A DNA stretch of 64,000 nucleotides from Gryllotalpicola daejeonensis (lineage in GTDB: Bacteria; Actinomycetota; Actinomycetes; Actinomycetales; Microbacteriaceae), in contig NZ_BAABBV010000001.1 of assembly GCF_039538145.1 (NCBI RefSeq), positions 1,364,001-1,428,000 of the forward strand. Reading direction: 5' to 3'. The position numbers were made by a program, and so were the translations under genes. The notes beneath the pieces are model-generated. The model saw nothing but the letters and a program-made list of their open reading frames with translations, was not told where the DNA came from and did no database searches. Positions 24,506-31,065 of the stretch are shown here, piece after piece; the stretch's first letter is position 1, and each line of letters opens with the position of its first letter.

Positions 24506-25945
24506 CTACGCCACCGTGCCGGCGTAACTCTCGAACTCGGCGCGCGCGAGCCGGTGCACCGACGGCCACAGCTCGGCGATCACCTCGATCCCCTGGCGCA
24601 GCGCCTGGGGGTCGGCGGCGATCGGGATGCGCAGATTGCGCTCGAACGCCCCGTCGATCCCGAATCGTGGGCCTGCGGCCACGAGCAGACCGCGGGCGTG
24701 CGCAGCGAGGGCGAGCTGCGAGCTGACCGGTGCGCCGAGGTTGACCCACGCGGCCAGGCCGCCGTCGAGCCGCGGCGGGAACGTCCAGTCGGGCAAGAGC
24801 TCGGAGATCATCGTGCGGGCCGTCTCGCGGCCGACGCGCAGCTGCTCGCGGCGCTCCTCGGCGATCTCGGCGGAATGCGGCAGCAGGCGCGCCACGACGA
24901 GCTGTTCGAACACGGGCACGGCGAGGTCCGTCGAGCCGCGCTGGGCCGCGATGCGCCTGGCGAGCTGCGGGGTGGCGCGCAGCCACCCGATGCGCAGTCC
25001 GCCCCAGATCTGCTTGCTCGCTGAGCCGATGTGCACGACCTCTGCCCCGTGCGCTTCGGCGAGTGCGCCGAGCGGCGGCAGCACCACGCCGCGGTCGATG
25101 TCGAGCTCTGCGGTCGCCTCGTCGGCGATCACGACGGTGCCCGCGGCCGCCGCCGCCTCGAGGATCCGTTCGCGATCGCGCATCGACATCGACCGGCCGG
25201 TCGGATTCTGGAAGTCAGGCATCGTGTAGGCGACCGCCGGCGCCGAGCGCTGAAAGGCCGCTTCGAGCGCGGGCAGATCCCAGCCGTCCTCGACGGTGAC
25301 GGGCGTCGTGATGAGTCGCGCGCCGGCGTCGCGGAGCGCGTCGTAGGCGTTCGGGTAGGACGGGCTCTCGGCCCACGCCCGATCGCCGCGGTTCACGAGC
25401 GCCTTCGCCGCGAGGAAGATCGCGCTCTGCGAGCCGGTCGTCACCACGATCTGCTCGGGGTCGGTGGGCAGGCCGCGGCGGCCGTACCAGTCGGCGATGG
25501 CCTCGCGCAGCTCGAGCTGCCCGATGCCGTCGTAGCCGAGCGTGCCGAAATGCGAGCGGTAGTCGGCCAGCAGCTCGTCGTCGAGCGCGCTGGGAAGCAT
25601 CCGCGTCGCAGGCAATGACGCGTGCGTGAAGCCGATCAGCGTGCCACCGGGAACTCCGGCGGCCGGGCGTGCGTTCGGCAGTCGCGTCGTCGTGCCCGAG
25701 CCCTGCACGCTCGAGGCGTAGCCCGTCTCTCGCAGCCGGCGGTAAGCGGCCGCGACCGTCGTGCGGCTGAGGGCGAGTGCGTCGGCAAGCTCGCGCTCTG
25801 CGGGCAGACGGATGCCTGACGAGACGCGACCGTCGAGCAGCAGCAGCCGCACCCGATCCGAAAGCGCCTCATACGCCGGCGCGTCGCTGCGCCAGTCGCC
25901 CAGTAGATCTCGCAGCGCCCGTGCGCCCAATCGACCGTGTGCCAT
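24506..25945 (-). CDS. MocR-type GntR/aminotransferase regulator 1
   Basis: A 479-residue fusion: an N-terminal GntR winged helix (about 1-80: ALSDRVRLLLLDGRVSSGIRLPAERELADALALSRTTV) and a fold-type I PLP aminotransferase-like domain. The PLP lysine is in HIGSASKQIWGGLRIGW, and VIADEATAELDID holds the Asp that contacts the pyridine nitrogen. MocR proteins sense vitamin B6, GABA, ectoine or related amines and usually control a divergent gene. Start ATG 25945 has TAAATT seven bases upstream. A perfect 20-bp palindrome lies 37-56 bases upstream, between it and the divergent gene. Confidence 0.88.
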   Translation of the reverse strand: MAHGRLGARALRDLLGDWRSDAPAYEALSDRVRLLLLDGRVSSGIRLPAERELADALALSRTTVAAAYRRLRETGYASSVQGSGTTTRLPNARPAAGVPGGTLIGFTHASLPATRMLPSALDDELLADYRSHFGTLGYDGIGQLELREAIADWYGRRGLPTDPEQIVVTTGSQSAIFLAAKALVNRGDRAWAESPSYPNAYDALRDAGARLITTPVTVEDGWDLPALEAAFQRSAPAVAYTMPDFQNPTGRSMSMRDRERILEAAAAAGTVVIADEATAELDIDRGVVLPPLGALAEAHGAEVVHIGSASKQIWGGLRIGWLRATPQLARRIAAQRGSTDLAVPVFEQLVVARLLPHSAEIAEERREQLRVGRETARTMISELLPDWTFPPRLDGGLAAWVNLGAPVSSQLALAAHARGLLVAAGPRFGIDGAFERNLRIPIAADPQALRQGIEVIAELWPSVHRLARAEFESYAGTVA

Positions 25946-25952
25946 GGGAGCC

Positions 25953-25958
25953 AATTTA
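25953..25958 (-). promoter_or_regulatory. -10 box, leaderless start of MocR gene 1
   Basis: TAAATT on the minus strand, seven bases before ATG 25945. Confidence 0.5.
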
Positions 25959-25981
25959 TCGGATGCGGCCTCTTGAATGCC

Positions 25982-26001
25982 AGCCAATCGGACGATTGGC
26001 T
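25982..26001. promoter_or_regulatory. perfect palindrome, putative MocR operator
   Basis: AGCCAATCG-GA-CGATTGGCT: 9-bp perfect arms with a 2-bp centre. Further CCAAT half-sites follow at about 26014-26018 and 26023-26027, and one precedes at 25951-25955. It sits between divergent genes and beside a regulator, the classic place for a shared operator. Confidence 0.65.
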
Positions 26002-26044
26002 TTCTTCATTCGATCCAATCAGTCCAATACTTCGCAAGGCACCC

Positions 26045-26551
26045 ATGAGCAACCTCTTTGGCTTCTTCGTCTGCACCGTTCTTTCCCTCGGCACGGTCGC
26101 CGCGCTCTTCCGCGTGGGCGTCAACGACGGCGACATGTTCGGGGACGCACTCGTGCGCGTGCGGCTGATGCAGCTGCGCTGGGCCGACGGGGTCGGTCTC
26201 TACGCAGAGGTCGACGTGGACAACCAGAACGACAGTCCCGTCATGGTGTCGGCGCGGGCGCGCGCGGCATCCCCGATCTCCCTGCTCTTCATCGCGCCGC
26301 ACAGTCGGCGCACGGCGCTCACGCGCCGCGATCGCATCGCGCCGTTCGAGCTGCTCGGCGCGGTCGACGGCCGCGACCGGGTGCGCTTCCTGCTGCCCGT
26401 CGATGCCGCGCCGGACGCCCGCGCGCTAAAGGTGACGACCGTCGTCGACCAGGTCGGCGGCCGCACCCGTGTCATCACGGCGACGCTGCTCGTGTCGCGG
26501 TCCATCGACGGTGTGCCCGCTGACGGCCCCGGAGTCGTAGCCGGTCGGTAG
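26045..26551 (+). CDS. membrane-anchored hypothetical protein
   Basis: A 168-residue protein with one N-terminal hydrophobic segment (LFGFFVCTVLSLGTVAALFRVG) and a beta-rich, Arg-rich soluble part (LYAEVDVDNQNDSPVMVSARAR, then VRFLLPVDAAPDARALKVTTVVDQ). No family recognised. ATG 26045 is preceded by a weak CGCAAGG. It is divergent from MocR gene 1 and therefore its probable target. Its last 126 bases are antisense to the 3' end of the BrkB-type gene, an unusually long convergent coding overlap. Confidence 0.65.
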   Translation: MSNLFGFFVCTVLSLGTVAALFRVGVNDGDMFGDALVRVRLMQLRWADGVGLYAEVDVDNQNDSPVMVSARARAASPISLLFIAPHSRRTALTRRDRIAPFELLGAVDGRDRVRFLLPVDAAPDARALKVTTVVDQVGGRTRVITATLLVSRSIDGVPADGPGVVAGR

Positions 26552-27505
26552 GAAGCGCACCGCCTTCGCCGCCAGCTCGTTCTCGCGGCGGCGCAGCGTG
26601 GCGATGCGCCGGTCGTCACGCAGCGGCAGCTGCAGGTGACGCGTGGCATCCTGCCCGGCTCGCAGCTCGCGCACGCGCTCGAGCTCGACGTCGAACGCGG
26701 CGCCGAACACCAGCATCACGTTCATCAGCCAGAGCCACACGAGGAACACGACGAGTCCGGCGAGCGCGCCGTATTCGCGATGGAACGTCGAGAAGTGGGT
26801 GACGTAGAGGACGAAGAGAGCGGATGCCGCAGCCATCAGCACGAGTGCCGTGATGCCACCCGCCGTCAGCCACTTGATGCGCCCGTGATGGACGTTCGGC
26901 GTTCCCCAGTAGAGCAGCACGATGACCACCACCATCGCGGCGGCGGCGATCACCCAGCGCACGACGGTCCAGACGGCGAATGCGGCGTCGCCGACGCTCG
27001 CGATGCCGTGGGGGCCGAACACAGAGCCGGAGAACAGCAGAACGAACAGCACGATCGCCACCAGCACGATGATCGCGACCGTGATGGCGAGCTGCACCAG
27101 GCGGTACTTCCAGTAGCGGCGACCTTCTTGCACCCCGTAGATGCGGTTCAGCGCACCGGAGAACGCGTAGACATAGCGCGAGGCGGTCCAGATGGCCACG
27201 ATGATGGCAACTGCCGTGCCGATGCCCGCACCGGTGCCGCCGACGCTCGCGAGGTGCTCGATGGTCGGGCGCAATGGCTCAATGAGATCGCTCGGACCGA
27301 CCTGCTGCGCCACCGTCAGCAGTGCCTCGGCGGTGTGCCGCCCTTGCCCGATCAGTCCGAAGATGCCGAATACGGCGAGCAGTGCGGGAAACACGGACAG
27401 CACGCTGAAGAACGCGAGGCTGCCCGCCATGTCGACGATGCGCTCGACGAGCAGCACATGGATCGCGCGTCGCAGCGCGTAACGCCACGCGGACGGCTGG
27501 GGCAT
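26426..27505 (-). CDS. YihY/BrkB-family membrane protein
   Basis: A 359-residue integral membrane protein of the YihY/virulence factor BrkB (formerly RNase BN) family. The hallmark start is ERIVDMAGSLAFFSVLSVFPALLAVFGIFGLIG, followed by five more helices and YVTHFSTFHREYGALAGLVVFLVWLWLMNVMLVFGAAFDVELERVR in the family's conserved end. A C-terminal 65-residue hydrophilic tail (from about 295) overlaps the neighbouring gene on the other strand. I chose ATG 27505 (MPQPSAWRY) with TATCGA six bases upstream. The biochemical role of the family is not established. Confidence 0.85.
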   Translation of the reverse strand: MPQPSAWRYALRRAIHVLLVERIVDMAGSLAFFSVLSVFPALLAVFGIFGLIGQGRHTAEALLTVAQQVGPSDLIEPLRPTIEHLASVGGTGAGIGTAVAIIVAIWTASRYVYAFSGALNRIYGVQEGRRYWKYRLVQLAITVAIIVLVAIVLFVLLFSGSVFGPHGIASVGDAAFAVWTVVRWVIAAAAMVVVIVLLYWGTPNVHHGRIKWLTAGGITALVLMAAASALFVLYVTHFSTFHREYGALAGLVVFLVWLWLMNVMLVFGAAFDVELERVRELRAGQDATRHLQLPLRDDRRIATLRRRENELAAKAVRFLPTGYDSGAVSGHTVDGPRHEQRRRDDTGAAADLVDDGRHL

Positions 27506-27600
27506 GCGAATTCGATACCCAGGTGGGTCGGCGCGGATGCCTGGCAATTCGCCTCGCGCTCTCGCCTAGGCCGCGCGCTATAAGACCGCTCATAAGTGGC

Positions 27601-28959
27601 CTACGGGCCGGGTGGTTCTTGCGCGCCGGGTGGTGCTCCCGCCTGCTGTTTGAGTCTGGCGGCTGCGCCATCGCCTGCGGGCGCCCAGTCGATGACCCGC
27701 CCGCCGTGGGCGTAGCGGACTTCGGGGGTGCCGGTGATGATCCGGATCTGCCAGGGCCCGTGGTCGATTTCGTGGTGGTGGAACCAGCACAGCAGGACGC
27801 CGTTGTCGAGGTCGGTGTTGCCGCCGTTCTTGTAGCTGATGACGTGGTGGACCTCGCACCACTGCGCCGGGACCGTGCACCCCGGGATCAGACAGGTGCC
27901 GCCGTCCCGCAGTGCGATCGCGCGTCTCTGGCGGCGGGTGAACCCGCGCACGCTGCGCCCGAGCCGCAGGACTTCGCCGTCGTCGCCGAAGATCACCGTC
28001 TGGATGCCGCCCGCGCAGGCGGCCTGCTCGGCCTCTGAGACGGGGACGGGTTCGGGGGTGCCGGCGTAGAACGCCAGCCCCTCACCCGAGTGAAGCTCTT
28101 TGGCGGTGGTGGAGATCCACACGGTGGGGTGGTCCCCACCCATCTCCGGCGCCTCGGCCGAGCGGGCCTGGGAGGCGCAGATATCCCGGAACAGGTCCGC
28201 CCGCTTCTGCCCGGCCGTGCGCGAGTCCTCAGGCGTGACCTCGTCGGCGGGGGCGAAGGTGACCGTCTTCCTTCCCTTCGGGTTGATGAACGCGTCGAAC
28301 AGCCCCCGCGCGACGGCCGCATGCCCGGCCGGAAGCAGCCCGGACACCTTCGCGGCGCCGTCGACGGTCGGGCCGATGGAGAAGTACCGCTGCGCCATCG
28401 CCTTCTGCGCCTGATCCTCCACGGCCGTGATATCGAGCAGTGCGGCCTTCTCCGCCGCCCGAGCTTTCACCTCGTCCGCGCCCGCGGTCACTGCGAGCTC
28501 GACGAGTTCCGCCTCGACCAGCGACAGTTCGGCGGCGTCGGCCTTCCCGAGGTCCTTGCCTGCAGTCTTCGTGAGCTCCGAGCTGATCGCCGCGGCGGCC
28601 TCCCGGCCGATCCGCCCGTCCAACACGGCGGCCTCGACAGTGGGCAGCTTCTTCAACTCCGTCGCCTGCGCGACAAGCCTCTGAGCTTCCTTGCCCGAGC
28701 TCTTCGTCAGACCCTGGATCGCCCCGGCGGCGGTCTTGAACCCCAACCGGCGCGCCAGAGAATCCGGCGACTCGGGGTCCGAGCGGTGCTGCACCTCCCC
28801 GGCGACCGCCAGCTCCACCGCATCCAGGTGTCGGTGCACCGCGGCAAGATCCTCCGCAAGCCGCACCAGCTGCCCATCCGTCAAAGCCGAAGGGTCAACA
28901 GGCAGCACACCCGCCAGGCGCGCAAGCGCCCCGCACACGGCAGACCCGACCTTCGACAT
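27601..28959 (-). CDS. DUF222 / HNH endonuclease (13E12 family)
   Basis: A 452-residue protein of the multi-copy actinobacterial 13E12/REP13E12 group: an N-terminal helical DUF222 domain (about 1-250) and a C-terminal HNH nuclease domain with CLIPGCTVPAQWCEVHH, NGGNTDLDNGVLLCWFHHH and paired Cys (CLIPGC) suited to a structural zinc. Many copies occur per genome in this family; whether they act in DNA repair, mobility or defence is unresolved. ATG 28959 follows TAGTCT by six bases. It stands alone, with no repeats or partner genes recognised. The tail is Pro/Gly-rich. Confidence 0.88.
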   Translation of the reverse strand: MSKVGSAVCGALARLAGVLPVDPSALTDGQLVRLAEDLAAVHRHLDAVELAVAGEVQHRSDPESPDSLARRLGFKTAAGAIQGLTKSSGKEAQRLVAQATELKKLPTVEAAVLDGRIGREAAAAISSELTKTAGKDLGKADAAELSLVEAELVELAVTAGADEVKARAAEKAALLDITAVEDQAQKAMAQRYFSIGPTVDGAAKVSGLLPAGHAAVARGLFDAFINPKGRKTVTFAPADEVTPEDSRTAGQKRADLFRDICASQARSAEAPEMGGDHPTVWISTTAKELHSGEGLAFYAGTPEPVPVSEAEQAACAGGIQTVIFGDDGEVLRLGRSVRGFTRRQRRAIALRDGGTCLIPGCTVPAQWCEVHHVISYKNGGNTDLDNGVLLCWFHHHEIDHGPWQIRIITGTPEVRYAHGGRVIDWAPAGDGAAARLKQQAGAPPGAQEPPGP

Positions 28960-28965
28960 AGAACA

Positions 28966-28971
28966 AGACTA
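28966..28971 (-). promoter_or_regulatory. -10 box, leaderless start of DUF222 gene
   Basis: TAGTCT on the minus strand, six bases before ATG 28959. Confidence 0.55.
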
Positions 28972-29086
28972 CGCCAAGCATCCGACATTGGCCACGAAAT
29001 AATAGAACACTTATTCACAAGTGCGGGAAGCCCAGCGACTTCTCCACACCCAGCCCCACAGCCCAGCCATCCGCCCGCGCCTACAG

Positions 29087-29866
29087 CTACAGTTCGAACT
29101 CGCCCATTTCCCCCGGCTCGAGCACCCGCAGCAGGTGGCCGAGATCCGCATCATCGAACGCCTCGACCACTTCAGCCACGCCCTGGGTGAAGTGGGCCCA
29201 CCCCTCGGCGTGCACCGGCACCACCCAGGCCGGGTCGAGCAGCTCCGCCGCCCGTGCCGCCTTCCGCCCGCTCAGCGTCAGGTACGCGTCGATGCGCGGC
29301 GTGCGCGCCGCACCGACGAACAGCAGGGCCCCGTCGATCGGCCCGAGATTCTCCGCCACCTCGTCGACGACCCGCAGCGACGCGTTGTCGCCGCTGACGT
29401 AGACCGTCGGCAAGTCGTCACCCGCCAGTACGAAGCCGATCACGGGCCCCGCGTCGTACCCGACCGGCCCGTGCACCGCCGGCGTTCCATAGACGGTGAC
29501 GACCCCACCGCCTGGCGGCGAAAGCTCGAGGTGCTGCCACGGCTCGAGCGCGACCGCACTCGCGATGTCGAGGCGCTCCACCCCGGCATCCGTCGTGATC
29601 ACCTTCGGCACCTGCGCAAGCAGCGCGCGCCCGGCAGAGTCCAGGTTGTCGGGGTGGTGGTCGTGCGACAGCAGCACGGCGTCGATCGGCCCGAGCCCAG
29701 CCAAAGTCACCGCAGGGCCCGTCAGCTTGGTCAGGGTGCGCGGCCCGCTCGGGTGCTCCCCCGGTGGGTCGAAGGTCGGGTCGGTCAGCAGCCTGAGACC
29801 GCCGTACTCGATCAGGGCGGTCGGCCCGCCGATCAGCGTGATGCGCATCGGTTCCGGATTGCTCAC
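29087..29866 (-). CDS. MBL-fold metal-dependent hydrolase (UlaG-like)
   Basis: A 259-residue metallo-beta-lactamase-fold protein of the UlaG/YtnP-like set. Metal ligands are seen in LLSHDHHPDN (HxHxxDH-type variant), at AVHGPVG and in TVYVSGDNAS; the final His is in VPVHAEGWAHF. The substrate is unknown. It starts inside the HtrA gene end (4-base overlap), so it is the third gene of an operon with the P-type ATPase and HtrA protease. Confidence 0.82.
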   Translation of the reverse strand: MSNPEPMRITLIGGPTALIEYGGLRLLTDPTFDPPGEHPSGPRTLTKLTGPAVTLAGLGPIDAVLLSHDHHPDNLDSAGRALLAQVPKVITTDAGVERLDIASAVALEPWQHLELSPPGGGVVTVYGTPAVHGPVGYDAGPVIGFVLAGDDLPTVYVSGDNASLRVVDEVAENLGPIDGALLFVGAARTPRIDAYLTLSGRKAARAAELLDPAWVVPVHAEGWAHFTQGVAEVVEAFDDADLGHLLRVLEPGEMGEFEL

Positions 29867-31065
29867 TGCTCTCCCAGCGTCAGAGTCGTGGTGTGGCGAT
29901 CACCGTCGCGGACGTACTCCACCTGCACCCGGTCGCCCGGGTTCATCGCGGTGACGAGCGCGCTCAGGACTGAGAGATCGGATGCCTGGTGCCCATGGAT
30001 CCGCGTGATGATGTCGCCCACCTGCAGGCCCGCCTGCTCGGCCGGGCCGCCGGCGGTCACCGACTGCACGAACAGTCCCACCGTCTGCCCGCTCTGCGAG
30101 ACGACCGGCGCCGCCTGCAGTCCGAGGTAGGCGTAGCCGATCGGCTCACCGGCGATGATCTGCTTCGCGACGTGGCCTGCGAGGTTCGCCGGCACGGCGA
30201 AGCCGATGCCGACGCTGCCGCCGCCCGCCTGGCCGGCCTCGTTCGGCACGGTGGCGATCGCGGTGTTCACGCCGACGAGCTTGCCGTTGCAGTCCACCAG
30301 CGCGCCGCCCGAGTTGCCGGGGTTGATCGCCGCATCGGTCTGGATCGCGCCGACCAGAACGGTCGTCTGGCCGCCGTCGCTCGGCACGGGCACGTTGCGG
30401 TCGAGCGCGCTCACGATCCCGGCCGTGACGGTGCTCGACAGGCCGAGCGGGGCGCCGAGCGCCACCACCGGCTGGCCGACCACGACGTCATCCGAGTCGG
30501 CGAACGGCAGGACGACCAGCCCCGCGCGCTGCTGCACCTTGAGCACGGCGAGGTCGGAGCGCGGGTCGCGCCCGGTCAGCTCTGCGGGCTCTGTGGTGCC
30601 GTCTGAGAAGGTCACGCTGATCGAGCCACCGCCAACCGCGGGCGAGATCACGTGGTTGTTGGTCACGATGTAGCCGTCTTTGCGGAACACCTCGCCGCTG
30701 CCGACGCCGCCCGAGCCGCCGCCCGGCTGCTGCACCGACACGGTCACGACCGACGGCAGCACCGTGCGCGCGATGTGCACCGAGTCGCAGGCACCGACCG
30801 CGCCCGAGGTGCCGGTCGACCGGGCCGCCGACGGGCTCCCGTGCAGCGCGAGCGCGGTCGCGGCGCCCCCGGCGGCCCCCAGCACGAGCGCCGCCACGAC
30901 GGTGCCGATCAGCGCCCAGCGCAGCCGGCGGCCGATGCCGGCACCGTCGCCAGCGCCGCCGGAACCCTCCCCTGGCCCCTTCCGTACCCGCACCCCGTCG
31001 CCCCGGCCGCCGCCGGAACCCGGGCCCATCCCCGGTGCCTCCCGCTCAGGAATCCGATCGCTCAT
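29863..31065 (-). CDS. HtrA/DegP-like serine protease with PDZ domain
   Basis: A 400-residue membrane-anchored protease. It has a Gly/Arg-rich cytoplasmic N-terminus, one membrane helix (about 50-74), a trypsin-like domain with triad His138 (VTNNHVIS), Asp171 (DPRSDLAVLKV) and Ser252 (NPGNSGGAL), and a C-terminal PDZ domain (about 305-395: LGLQAAPV, AGLQVGDIITRI). It degrades or refolds damaged proteins outside the membrane, like actinobacterial PepD. It overlaps the ATPase stop and the MBL start by four bases each, so expression is tied to ion pumping or envelope stress. Confidence 0.9.
   Translation of the reverse strand: MSDRIPEREAPGMGPGSGGGRGDGVRVRKGPGEGSGGAGDGAGIGRRLRWALIGTVVAALVLGAAGGAATALALHGSPSAARSTGTSGAVGACDSVHIARTVLPSVVTVSVQQPGGGSGGVGSGEVFRKDGYIVTNNHVISPAVGGGSISVTFSDGTTEPAELTGRDPRSDLAVLKVQQRAGLVVLPFADSDDVVVGQPVVALGAPLGLSSTVTAGIVSALDRNVPVPSDGGQTTVLVGAIQTDAAINPGNSGGALVDCNGKLVGVNTAIATVPNEAGQAGGGSVGIGFAVPANLAGHVAKQIIAGEPIGYAYLGLQAAPVVSQSGQTVGLFVQSVTAGGPAEQAGLQVGDIITRIHGHQASDLSVLSALVTAMNPGDRVQVEYVRDGDRHTTTLTLGEQ

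Noticed and set aside
27601..28959. DUF222/HNH protein as a transposon or intein
   Set aside because: No terminal repeats, target duplications or interrupted host gene are visible; the gene has its own promoter box.
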